From: Rhizobium sp. Leaf262
GTDB lineage: Bacteria; Pseudomonadota; Alphaproteobacteria; Rhizobiales; Rhizobiaceae
Length of the DNA stretch: 64,000 bases
Assembly: GCF_001422245.1 (NCBI RefSeq)
Contig: NZ_LMMM01000017.1
Location: 67,541-131,540, forward strand
Reading direction: 5' to 3'
The stretch's first letter is position 1. Every line of letters starts with the position of its first letter. Under the pieces are notes generated by a model, which was not told where the DNA came from, searched no databases, and saw only the letters and a list, made by a program, of their open reading frames with translations. The position numbers and the translations under genes are program-made. Shown piece by piece: positions 1 to 7,438 of the stretch.

Positions 1-289
1 CAATGTAGAGGCGTACAAAGCCGATCGTTGCCCAGGCGAGGTGGACCCACCAGAGAACGCGCGCGGATTTGCCGAGATAGGCGGTTAGCCCTTCAATCTC
101 AGCTGTTGTCACGCGAAACGGAAGGATCCCCTGCGACAAAAACGTCGCGGTCATTGTCGCAAAGAACAGGATCTGGACGATAAGGCGCGCCGTCGGTCGA
201 TGCTTGCCCTGAACATGCCAGACAAGGATGCCGAGCACCCCCACAATATCGACGATTGCGAACGCCAACGCGGACAGGTCAAGGGCCAT
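1..289 (-). CDS. Probable mechanosensitive ion channel, N-terminal part (runs off window start)
   Basis: The reverse strand reads from an ATG at 289 to the window edge, giving about 96 residues beginning MALDLSALAF. Three hydrophobic stretches are visible (about residues 4-20, 36-55 and 77-95), separated by short basic loops such as HVQGKHRPTAR. This pattern resembles the N-terminus of rhizobial small-conductance mechanosensitive channels, including the cyclic-nucleotide-regulated type, but the diagnostic channel domain lies outside the window. The start is preceded only by a weak GAGTGACC ribosome site. A hairpin at 320-348 separates it from the cupin operon upstream, so it may have its own promoter or be expressed by read-through. 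The membrane location is fairly safe; the family is a guess. Confidence 0.55.
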   Translation of the reverse strand, partial: MALDLSALAFAIVDIVGVLGILVWHVQGKHRPTARLIVQILFFATMTATFLSQGILPFRVTTAEIEGLTAYLGKSARVLWWVHLAWATIGFVRLYI

Positions 290-319
290 GGCAGGTCACT
301 CCAGACTTAGAACTCAAAG

Positions 320-348
320 GGACCGGATGCGCAGACTGCATCCGGTCC
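320..348 (-). terminator. Hairpin terminator closing the cupin operon
   Basis: An 11-bp perfect inverted repeat (320-330 with 338-348, 7-nt loop) lies 12 bp past the stop of the cupin gene. On the minus strand it is followed by CTTTGAGTTCT, a modest U-rich tail. The next minus-strand gene starts only 31 bp further on, so read-through or attenuation is possible. Confidence 0.7.
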
Positions 349-360
349 ATGGCTGAAACT

Positions 361-801
361 CTACTTCTTCATAGGGTAGGTCAGTTCCTTTTGATCGGTG
401 TCGACCACGAAGACGGCGAGAAGCTTGGCGGGTATCGTGTCGCTGCCATTCTTGCTGACACCGTGGCGGTCGCCCGGCAGTTCGGAGAAGTGTTCTCCAG
501 CCTTGTATTCCTTGACCGGATCGTCATTGACCTGGCTGAGGATCGATCCTTCCAGCACGGTGGCGTAGATGAAGGCGCTGTCAGGATGCGTATGCGCGTC
601 GGAGTACCCACCTGGGCCGTATTCTACCAGGACGCCCTTGATGCTTTTGCCCGGCACATTCGGCAGCTCGTGTTCATAGACGAGGGTGACCTTCGATGCT
701 GAACCGCCACCCGGTGCGTCATGCGCAGTCGCGGTTCCCGAGGCAAAGATTGCGATTACCATTCCTGCAATTGTGTGTCTGATCATGATGTTGTCTTTCA
801 T
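361..801 (-). CDS. Secreted single-domain cupin protein
   Basis: A 146-residue protein from the ATG at 801. It begins MKDNIMIRHTIAGMVIAIFASG and has a hydrophobic core ending at TATA-HD, a typical signal peptide. The mature part is one cupin barrel with motif-1 residues in GGYSDAHTHPDSAFIY (two His) and a later ERH-like segment, LPGDRHGVS. Such small periplasmic cupins usually bind a metal, and their substrates are unknown. It is the last gene of a minus-strand operon after the CMD-like and NmrA-like genes, 17 bp behind the latter, and is followed by a hairpin. An upstream in-frame start at 846 is unlikely because it lacks a ribosome site and would spoil the signal peptide. A start at 786 (MIRHT) is also possible. 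Confidence 0.8.
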   Translation of the reverse strand: MKDNIMIRHTIAGMVIAIFASGTATAHDAPGGGSASKVTLVYEHELPNVPGKSIKGVLVEYGPGGYSDAHTHPDSAFIYATVLEGSILSQVNDDPVKEYKAGEHFSELPGDRHGVSKNGSDTIPAKLLAVFVVDTDQKELTYPMKK

Positions 802-818
802 ATCCGCGGAGAGGTAAA

Positions 819-1571
819 TTACTTGCGAGGAGCGGTGGCGAACCACTGTTCGAAACCGATCTTGCCGAGCCGCGGATTGTTGTCGGAAACCAGCGTGCGG
901 TCTTCCAGTCGGGCGCCGAAGTATTCGGCCTCGGGATCGGCAACGACCTGTCGGTTGTCACCCGTTGCTTCCAGATAGCGGGCGACCAGTTCATTGAGCC
1001 GGAAACGCTCTGGTCCAGCGATCTCGATCAAACCGTTGACCGGGGGGCCAAGCGCCACGTCGGCCATCGCATCCGCGACATCGTCGGAAGCGATGGGCTG
1101 CACGAAGGCCGACGACAAATGAACCTTGTCCTCAACCAGGGCGGACTGCGCGATGCCGCCGAGGAACTCCATGAACTGAGTTGAGTGGACGATCGTGTAG
1201 GGAATACCGGCCTCGCGGATCAGCTTTTCCTGCGCCAGCTTGGCGCGGAAATATCCGCTTTCCTGGAGCTTGTCCGTTCCGACGACGGAGAGCGCGATGT
1301 GGTGCTTCACGCCAGCCGCCTTTTCCGAGGCGAGCAGATTGCGACCGGAGGTCTCGAAGAACTCCATAACGGCCTTGTCCTCAAAGGATGGGGAATTGGC
1401 GAGATCGAGAACCACTTCCGTTCCCGCCAGCGCTTCGGCCAGCCCCTCGCCGGTGATCGTGTTGACGCCGGTATTGGGAGAGGCGGCGATCACTTCAATG
1501 CCTTTTGACCGAAGGCGTTCGGTGGTCTTCGAACCGATCAGGCCGGTTCCGCCGATGATGACGATTTTCAT
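819..1571 (-). CDS. NmrA-type NAD(P)-binding atypical SDR protein
   Basis: A 250-residue protein starting MKIVIIGGTGLIGSK, with the Rossmann glycine motif GGTGLIG at residues 7-13. It has a later SVVGTDKL...YFRAKLAQEKLI segment in which YxxxK-like residues sit where atypical short-chain dehydrogenases place them. The family (NmrA/HSCARG-like) binds NAD(P) and acts as redox sensor or reductase of quinone-like compounds. The start is set by GAGGAACGAGC just upstream of ATG; a longer in-frame reading to 1727 overlaps the preceding gene and has no homology-like character. It lies 67 bp after the CMD-like gene and 17 bp before the cupin gene, so the three probably form one transcript. Confidence 0.85.
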   Translation of the reverse strand: MKIVIIGGTGLIGSKTTERLRSKGIEVIAASPNTGVNTITGEGLAEALAGTEVVLDLANSPSFEDKAVMEFFETSGRNLLASEKAAGVKHHIALSVVGTDKLQESGYFRAKLAQEKLIREAGIPYTIVHSTQFMEFLGGIAQSALVEDKVHLSSAFVQPIASDDVADAMADVALGPPVNGLIEIAGPERFRLNELVARYLEATGDNRQVVADPEAEYFGARLEDRTLVSDNNPRLGKIGFEQWFATAPRK

Positions 1572-1638
1572 GCTCGTTCCTCCGTCAGCCGTGCTGACAT
1601 CGTGTGGTTGTCGGTGAAATGCGGGTGTCTTTCGGACC

Positions 1639-2118
1639 TTAGTTGAGGCCGGCCTTGTCGAGACCGTAGAGTTTGTCTGCCGAGCCGGGCACGGACTTGA
1701 AGGCGATGCTGACACGGTTCCAGGCATTGATGGTCATGATCGAGAAGGTGAGGTCGGAGACTTCCTTCTCCGAGAGCTGGCCGCGGACACGCTCGTAAAG
1801 CTCGTCCGGAATGCCGCCTTCGGGCAGTTCGGTAACGGCTTCCGTCCAGGCAAGGGCTGCGCGTTCACGGGGAACGAACAGGTTGGATTCTCGCCAGATC
1901 GAAACATGATAGAGGCGAAGTTCGCTCTCGCCGTGGATCTTGGCTTCCTTCACATGCATGTCGAGGCAGAAGGCGCATCCATTGATCTGCGAGGCACGGA
2001 TATGGACGAGATCGCGGATCGGCTGCTCGATGACACTGTCTTTCAGCGACATGCTGAGCTCAGATATCTTCTTGAAAAATTCGGGGGACTGGGCTGCGTA
2101 GTTGAGGCGCTGTGTCAT
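1639..2118 (-). CDS. Carboxymuconolactone decarboxylase/AhpD-like protein
   Basis: A 159-residue helical protein with the AhpD-type redox motif NGCAFCLDMH (C48, C51, H55). This is the site that relays protons and electrons in alkylhydroperoxidase-like members. The length matches the YnjA-like CMD subgroup. The start ATG at 2118 has GGAGAAAGCC directly upstream. It is the first gene of the operon leading into the NmrA-like and cupin genes, and it is divergent from a LysR regulator across a palindromic region at 2129-2178. Inferred role: peroxide or electrophile detoxification controlled by that LysR protein. True decarboxylase activity is unlikely for this subgroup. Confidence 0.88.
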   Translation of the reverse strand: MTQRLNYAAQSPEFFKKISELSMSLKDSVIEQPIRDLVHIRASQINGCAFCLDMHVKEAKIHGESELRLYHVSIWRESNLFVPRERAALAWTEAVTELPEGGIPDELYERVRGQLSEKEVSDLTFSIMTINAWNRVSIAFKSVPGSADKLYGLDKAGLN

Positions 2119-2128
2119 GGCTTTCTCC

Positions 2129-2178
2129 GTTATTAAGGACTCAACATGTCCTTATGGACATCTAATATCCTTAATAAC
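2129..2178. promoter_or_regulatory. Nested palindromic operator between LysR gene and CMD operon
   Basis: The outer arms GTTATTAAGGA (2129-2139) and TCCTTAATAAC (2168-2178) are perfect 11-bp inverted repeats. Inside them, ATGTCC (2146-2151) pairs with GGACAT (2156-2161), and AAGGAC (2135-2140) pairs with GTCCTT (2148-2153). Four similar half-sites in one 50-bp intergenic stretch fit tandem LysR-dimer binding controlling both directions. Confidence 0.65.
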
Positions 2179-2256
2179 TGGACAGGCAACCAAAACCGGC
2201 CTAAGCTTTCGGCATAACGCTTATTCCAAATGGTATGGGCAGAGAGGGGGAGCAAG

Positions 2257-3168
2257 ATGGACGTCGTTTCAGCGCTGAGGACATTCTTGCGCGTGGCCGA
2301 GACAGGGTCATTCTCTGCGGCGGCGCTGGATCGCGGCCTGACCCAGCCGGCGGTGTCGCGGCAGGTCTCGTCGCTTGAGGAACACTATAGCACACGGCTG
2401 TTCCATCGCTCGACCAACGCCCTTTCCCTCACCGTCGAGGGCGAGCAGATGATTTCGATGGCGCAGAAAGTTATCGACGCGGTGGATGCGCTGGGCGAAG
2501 CCGCGTCGGTTGATGGCATGGCTTTCGGAAAAGTCAGGATTAGCCTGCCGGCGGCGCTCGGTCTCTACATCAGCGATCGGCTTCCCGCCTTCTTGGCGAG
2601 CCGTCCCGGTCTGTCCGTCGATATCGTCTTTTGCGAACAGTCTTCGGACCTGGTCGGCGAGGGGATCGATCTCGAAGTGCGCCTCGGCGAGGTGTCCGAT
2701 AGCAGTCTGATCTGTCGCCGGATCGGCTGGACGACAGCCTTCCTTGTTGCCGCGTCCAGCTACATCCAGAGGCGGGGTATGCCCAGCCATCTGCTTGAGA
2801 TCCCCGACCATGATTGCATCTGCTACAATCGTGGCGGCGAGGAGCGGTCCTGGAGTTTTTTGAATGGCACTAACATCGAAAGGGTCAAGGTCGCCCCGAG
2901 GATGATCTTCAACAATACCGGAGCGGTGCATCGCGCCGTTCTCGCCGGCGGTGGACTGGCGGTGCTGTCTCACATTCTTGGCGGCGATGACATCGCTGCG
3001 GGACGCTTGGTCAAGGTGATGCCGGCCTTTCCGCCCGTGCGGTTGCCGATCACCATTGTCTACGCCTCACGCCGCAATCTTCCGATGCGTGTCCGTGCTG
3101 TTCTGGATTTCCTGGTCGATGCCGTTGGTGAGGATGTATTGATGGGCAAGGCCGAGGCGTCTGCTTGA
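2257..3168 (+). CDS. LysR-family transcriptional regulator
   Basis: A 303-residue protein. The N-terminal winged helix-turn-helix (residues about 1-60) reads LRTFLRVAETGSFSAAALDRGLTQPAVSRQVSSLE, the LysR signature, followed by a periplasmic-binding-protein-like effector domain of normal length. The start at 2257 is chosen because GGGGGAGCAAG lies just before ATG; the in-frame 2230 start has no such site. It is divergent from the CMD/NmrA/cupin operon with a palindrome between, so it probably autoregulates and controls that operon. It belongs to the CrgA-like group that often senses quinones or electrophiles, but the effector cannot be read from sequence. Confidence 0.9.
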   Translation: MDVVSALRTFLRVAETGSFSAAALDRGLTQPAVSRQVSSLEEHYSTRLFHRSTNALSLTVEGEQMISMAQKVIDAVDALGEAASVDGMAFGKVRISLPAALGLYISDRLPAFLASRPGLSVDIVFCEQSSDLVGEGIDLEVRLGEVSDSSLICRRIGWTTAFLVAASSYIQRRGMPSHLLEIPDHDCICYNRGGEERSWSFLNGTNIERVKVAPRMIFNNTGAVHRAVLAGGGLAVLSHILGGDDIAAGRLVKVMPAFPPVRLPITIVYASRRNLPMRVRAVLDFLVDAVGEDVLMGKAEASA

Positions 3169-3390
3169 CCTCACGGCAGACCGGTCAAGGCTGACTAACC
3201 GCGATGTGGGATCAGCTTGACGGCGGGCCGTGGCGATACGTTTTTCCAAGACGGAGTACGAAAATCGCCGAAGCCGAGTCTCTACCCGCGCGATGGCTCT
3301 GGCACAAAAGATGCGCCGAAGATGAGAGCGTGGAATTCTCCTTGAAATCGCCTCGAACGGAGGGTCGCCGCTTCAGGTTCCTTCAAAAGC

Positions 3391-3660
3391 AATGAACAAA
3401 GTTTCCGACATCATGCCGCAGAGGCAATCACTGCTCTGTCCCATCAAGATATCGAGATTTTGGTCACAGACATAGACTTGCGGGATGAGTCCGGGTTTCA
3501 GCTTTCCGCCAAAGCCAGAGAAATTCGACCAGATCTCAAGGTGGTGGTGACACGCTCGGCCGAGAGAACGGCCAAGATCGCGGGCGACCTTTGCGAAGAC
3601 GGTCCGCTGGATCATCCCTATCACCCCAACAGCTTGTCGAGCGCATCAAGCGATTGCGAC
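3391..3660 (+). pseudogene. Response-regulator receiver relic
   Basis: The frame containing 3460 reads AITALSHQDIEILVTDIDLRDESGF...AREIRPDLKVVVTRSAE...PLDHPYHPNSL. This is the second half of a CheY-like receiver, with the phosphoacceptor-type VTDIDL segment present. The N-terminal acidic pocket is absent, no good start codon exists, and the conserved Lys of the usual KPY motif appears as His (DHPYHP). Beyond about 3660 similarity ends although the frame stays open to 3765. It looks like a decayed copy of the receiver gene at 6070 or a relative. Confidence 0.55.
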
Positions 3661-3696
3661 GATCCTGACGGGGCAAGTGCCATAGCGTCAAATCTG

Positions 3697-5148
3697 CTAA
3701 TGAATATGGTCTTGGTCGCTCCATTCCGTGTCGAGCGGTGCGGCGATCATGCAGTGTACTCCTAAAACATCGTAGTTGAGATCGGCGTGACCCCGAAGAT
3801 GACCAGTTGACAGGGCTTCGATCAACCGGGACCCAACGCCTTTGCGGCTCGGAGGCTGGACCTGTGGCCCCCCGGTTTCTTTCCACGACAGAGCAAGTTG
3901 CTCCTCGGTTGCCGAGACGTCCCATGACACTGTCACTTTTCCGGAATCCACGCCCAAGGCACCGTATTTTGCGGCATTCGTGGCAAGCTCGTGCAATATC
4001 AGCGTAAGGGCGACCACGGCCTTGGGCGATACGTCGACATCCGGGCCGCTGATCTCGAACTGTTCGGGCGGATAGGGAGCCAGCGCCCCGGTAACCGCCG
4101 CGCGAAGGCTGGCGGCTTCCCAACTTCCTCTCGTCAGCAGGTCGTGCGCTCTGGCCAGGCTTTGCAAGCGGGCGTCAAATGCTGCCCTCGCGGGTTCGAT
4201 GTCCGGCACGCCGGCAAACGCTTGACGAGCGATCGCGGCGACCGTCGCAAGGACGTTCTTGACGCGATGGTTCAGCTCTCCGATCAGTAGATCCTGCACG
4301 CGCTCAGCTTCTTTTCGGGCTGTGATATCGCGGGCAATCTTTGAAGCCCCGACGATCCTGCCGTCTGCGTCATAGATGGGTGAGACAGTCAAAGACACGT
4401 CCAGGAGCCGTCCGCTGCGATGACGCCTAACAGTCTCATGGGTTTCCACCCGCTCTCCTGTTGTAATGCGGGCGATGATGTGGCCTTCCTCGTCGATCCG
4501 GTCATCTGGAACGAGGAGCGTCACCGACTTGCCCACGATTTCCTCGGCGCAAAATCCATAGAGCTTTTCGGCGCCACTGTTCCAATCGGTAACCGTCATG
4601 GCGAGGTCAATACCGAGGATCGCATCTTCCGACGAGGCAATGATTGACGCCAGGCGCTTGAGTTTTGCCTCGTAGCTAACCCGTTCCGTGGTTTCATTGA
4701 CGATGCAGAGCACGGCGAGCACCTGACCGTGTTCGTCGGAAACGGGCGAATAGGAAATGTCGAAGTAAACTGTTTCCGGCACGCCGTGTCGTTCGATGTA
4801 GAAGGGCCTATCCTTGGCAACGATCGTCTCGCCACCTTCCCGAACTTTCAGCAAAAGCGGTTCCAAGTCGTCCCAAAGCTCGGCCCAGTTTTCTTTCGCC
4901 GGTCTCCCTAGCGCGTTCGGGTGTTTGGCGCCGATGGTCGGGGCGTAGGCATCATTATAGATGGCAGTGAAATCATGACCGCAAAACATAACGATCTGGG
5001 CACCCGACGGAATGGCAATGTCAACCGCACACTTCAATTGGGGCGGCCACGACGACATGGGTCCGAGACTGGTGCTTGCCCAGTCGTGGTTGCGAATAAT
5101 GTCAGCCATCGAGCCGTGATTGGGGGTGGCCGGACCGTGATTGTGCAT
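3697..5148 (-). CDS. Two-PAS HWE-family sensor histidine kinase
   Basis: A 483-residue, apparently cytosolic kinase. A first PAS-like region spans about residues 35-155. A second PAS with PAC ending (about 165-280, closing SKIARDITARKEAE) precedes the HWE kinase core. The phosphoacceptor box is ELNHRVKNVLATV (H294), the WE pair lies in TRGSWEAASL (W343-E344), and the N box reads LHELATNAAKYGAL (N390). No membrane segments are seen. GAGAGGG precedes the ATG at 5148. HWE kinases in Rhizobiales usually feed stand-alone receivers or the general stress response. A single-domain receiver lies nearby at 6070, and relics of a kinase and a receiver flank this gene. Confidence 0.9.
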   Translation of the reverse strand: MHNHGPATPNHGSMADIIRNHDWASTSLGPMSSWPPQLKCAVDIAIPSGAQIVMFCGHDFTAIYNDAYAPTIGAKHPNALGRPAKENWAELWDDLEPLLLKVREGGETIVAKDRPFYIERHGVPETVYFDISYSPVSDEHGQVLAVLCIVNETTERVSYEAKLKRLASIIASSEDAILGIDLAMTVTDWNSGAEKLYGFCAEEIVGKSVTLLVPDDRIDEEGHIIARITTGERVETHETVRRHRSGRLLDVSLTVSPIYDADGRIVGASKIARDITARKEAERVQDLLIGELNHRVKNVLATVAAIARQAFAGVPDIEPARAAFDARLQSLARAHDLLTRGSWEAASLRAAVTGALAPYPPEQFEISGPDVDVSPKAVVALTLILHELATNAAKYGALGVDSGKVTVSWDVSATEEQLALSWKETGGPQVQPPSRKGVGSRLIEALSTGHLRGHADLNYDVLGVHCMIAAPLDTEWSDQDHIH

Positions 5149-5585
5149 TGAAAGCCCTCTCGCCCGCTATTTATTTGAAAGCTTCCGATCAGCAAGTCAA
5201 CGCATTTCACGACAAATTTTTTTGGCAGTTTCGAGCGTAAATCCCATTTGCTACATGGTGTTAGCTCAACAGACCGTCCGGGTGACGGATCGGGGATTGG
5301 ATTACGCTCAGGCCATGGGTTGGATGGAGACACTCGGCTCGCGGACCACATCCCTCAACACTCCTGGTCCGAAAACAATGGCGCAGGCACGCGCAATATT
5401 CTCGTCAGACAGAAAACAGGCCGCGGAGGTTATTCGCGGGCGCTACAGCGCTTTAGACCCGATCGTATGTGAACGATGTCATGAGGCTTGTGACGAAATT
5501 GCTCGCCTTCTCTTTGACGAAAACCTCGGCCCACTCGTCGGTTCCCCGCAACATCAGCCCGGTGTAGATACTGTCGACGGCAGCC
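5149..5585. other. Intergenic stretch, no assignable gene
   Basis: A plus-strand reading frame is open from about 5141 to 5632 but shows no family I recognise, and its end overlaps the kinase relic in a different frame. The first part must hold the promoter of the minus-strand HWE kinase. It may be further decayed kinase sequence that has lost recognisable similarity. Confidence 0.4.
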
Positions 5586-5900
5586 TAGCCGGGACGCCGG
5601 CACAACGATCGCGCTTTACCTGCACGAGCTGATCACGAACGCCATATAGTATGGCGCGCTTTCGCACCCGGATGGGCACGCTGCACTTCTGTGGTCTTTT
5701 GCTACAAACTGCAATTCCGAGTTCTCTCTGAGCTGGACGGAAGTCGGGGGACCGTCTGTCCAAGAACCGACGCGGCAGGGTTATGGTACGCGATATGTGC
5801 GCTCCGCCCTGGGATCACTATTCGGCACGGTTCCGGAAATTATCTTCGCGCCAGGTGGCTTTCGTTTGTCGGCGAGCGGGTCGCTGACTTCCGTTATAGC
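5586..5900 (+). pseudogene. HWE histidine kinase C-terminal relic with in-frame amber codon
   Basis: One frame reads SRDAGTTIALYLHELITNAI, then TAG (5647-5649), then YGALSHPDGHAALLW and FSLSWTEVGGPSVQEPTRQGYGTR. It ends near LSASGSLTSVIARQQ. This is the N-box-to-end portion of an HWE kinase ATPase domain: the Lys codon of the usual NAIKYGALS motif has become TAG. The H box and sensory part are missing. The intact kinase at 3697-5148 has the same order of motifs (SWKETGGPQVQPPSRKGVGSR), so this is a truncated paralogue. It lies directly upstream of the receiver gene at 6070, suggesting a former kinase-receiver pair. Confidence 0.75.
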
Positions 5901-6069
5901 ACGACAACAGTTTGCGAGATCCGTCAATCATGGATTGAAATCGCCCTTACGTAACACCTTGAGAGATAAAACAGTTCTCTTTGGATCGATCTGTCTTTCT
6001 GCGCGTTCATCAGGTTCGCTTATTAAAAAAAGACACATGCGCGAGCGTCAATTTCGGAGAGTGTGAAGG

Positions 6070-6441
6070 ATGACGCAAAAGGGGACCACGGTCATTGTTG
6101 TCGAGGACGAGACCCTCGTCCGGCTGGATATCGTCATGTCGCTCGAGAACGAAGGGTTCATCGTGCTCGAGGCCTCAAATGCCGACGACGCCATCGACAT
6201 TCTCAACGCCCATTCCGAGATTCGATTGATGTTCACCGATATCGACATGCCGGGCAGCATGGACGGCCTGAAGCTGGCTGCTGCTGTTCGCGACAGGTGG
6301 CCCCCGGTCAAGATCATCGTGGCTTCTGGCCACCGTCAATTGAGCGACAAGCTTTTACCGGCTGAGGGAAAATTTTTCAGCAAACCGTACGATCACGGCC
6401 GCGTCATTGCGACCATGAGGGAAATGCTAGCCACAGCCTAA
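6070..6441 (+). CDS. Single-domain response regulator (receiver only)
   Basis: A 123-residue CheY-like receiver with no output domain. The acidic pocket is VVEDE (E12, D13), the phosphoacceptor is D57 in MFTDIDMPGSMDG, the Ser/Thr switch lies in IIVASG, and the conserved Lys is in FFSKPY. The extra residues between the Asp loop and the following helix (PGSMDGLKLA) are typical of rhizobial receivers partnered with HWE kinases. The likely donor is the kinase encoded at 3697-5148, or formerly the decayed kinase just upstream. The ribosome site region GGAGAGTGTGAAGG precedes ATG. Confidence 0.9.
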   Translation: MTQKGTTVIVVEDETLVRLDIVMSLENEGFIVLEASNADDAIDILNAHSEIRLMFTDIDMPGSMDGLKLAAAVRDRWPPVKIIVASGHRQLSDKLLPAEGKFFSKPYDHGRVIATMREMLATA

Positions 6442-6477
6442 GCCTCACTTCAGGAGAGTTTGGCCTTCTCGAGGCTT
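6440..6477 (+). terminator. Weak hairpin after the receiver gene
   Basis: AAGCCTC (6440-6446) pairs with GAGGCTT (6471-6477), and an inner GAGA/TCTC pair continues the stem. A TTTTA tail follows. It starts at the stop codon of the receiver gene. The long loop makes it only a candidate. Confidence 0.35.
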
Positions 6478-6613
6478 TTACAGATGAATGCCTGAAACTG
6501 CCCGCCGGATCCTCGTTTTTATGAATAGATGAATGAAATTGACTGGCCGTCTGTTCGAAACCTTTCAAGGCGAGATACCCGCTTGCTATCCAGCCTTCGA
6601 GGGGAAGGTCGAT

Positions 6614-7438
6614 CTATCTGTCGTAACGAAAACGGACCCGCATCAAAGCCAGTGGCCTTTCGTCCGCGCCGAATAGAGCGACATCATGACCCCACTTCAG
6701 CCTTCGGAAGCTAATATCCGTCCACTCTCCCGGCTCCACATTGCCAAGATAGATCACATGTCGGGATGAAACCATTCCGATGTGCGTCTCGCCTGCTTGA
6801 AACAACGCTCGATCTGCCAAAGCGCTGTAGCTTGGGAAATAGAGAAGGCCGGCAGCATTGAAATCCGTCCCCGGGCACGGGAGAACACGCTGCCTTTCCG
6901 GCATGCTGGCACGCATGAAGACCTGATTACGGATGTCGCGCGAGACGACTGACAAATGCTCCGCGACCCGGCGAATTGCGAGAGGGGCCTCTGGCGGCAT
7001 CGCCAACGCTCGTGGGCTCCGGCGGACGACCGAACGATTGACGCCCGGTTCGGTGCGCCCTACGAACGTCGAGACTAAAACCATCCGCCCCACCTCGACG
7101 CCATCTGCGGTGATTGTGAGACGGGACGATAAGCGTCCATGACCGACGCGGTAGAGGTCTGCAGACAGGGTCAACTGCCCGCCCAGACGAGGTAATTCGG
7201 GCCTTGCCAGTTTGACGCTGGTTGCGCAGAAAGCTGCATAAAGTGGCTCGCCATCTGAGCAGGTAAAAACTGCGTCCCGTTGCCCCATGGCTCGTGCGAT
7301 GAGCTGCCAGTGCATATCGCCGGCCCGTCGCTTCAGCCATTGCTCAGACAAGCCACGGTAGCCCATTTCCGCCATTCCGAGGACATGTCTTTCTTCAAGA
7401 CCGGACGCCTGAGAGCGCGCAATAGGAAGGGTGGTCAT
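6614..7438 (-). CDS. LnmK/Pnap_2097-like acyl-thioester protein ending the Nit1C operon
   Basis: A 274-residue protein from the ATG at 7438, which overlaps the nitH stop as ATGA, so it is translationally coupled. The sequence fits the Pnap_2097/LnmK-like family: hot-dog-fold proteins including a bifunctional methylmalonyl-CoA acyltransferase/decarboxylase in polyketide synthesis. Visible features are the N-terminal GMAEMGYRGLSEQWLK, a beta-rich middle (LTLSADLYRVGHGRLSSR), and FNAAGLLYFPSYSALADRA in the second half. I have not verified catalytic residues. A much longer in-frame reading to 7780 lies over nitH and is rejected. Being last in an otherwise standard Nit1C cluster suggests it acts on an acyl intermediate or product of that pathway; this is inference. 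Confidence 0.7.
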   Translation of the reverse strand: MTTLPIARSQASGLEERHVLGMAEMGYRGLSEQWLKRRAGDMHWQLIARAMGQRDAVFTCSDGEPLYAAFCATSVKLARPELPRLGGQLTLSADLYRVGHGRLSSRLTITADGVEVGRMVLVSTFVGRTEPGVNRSVVRRSPRALAMPPEAPLAIRRVAEHLSVVSRDIRNQVFMRASMPERQRVLPCPGTDFNAAGLLYFPSYSALADRALFQAGETHIGMVSSRHVIYLGNVEPGEWTDISFRRLKWGHDVALFGADERPLALMRVRFRYDR

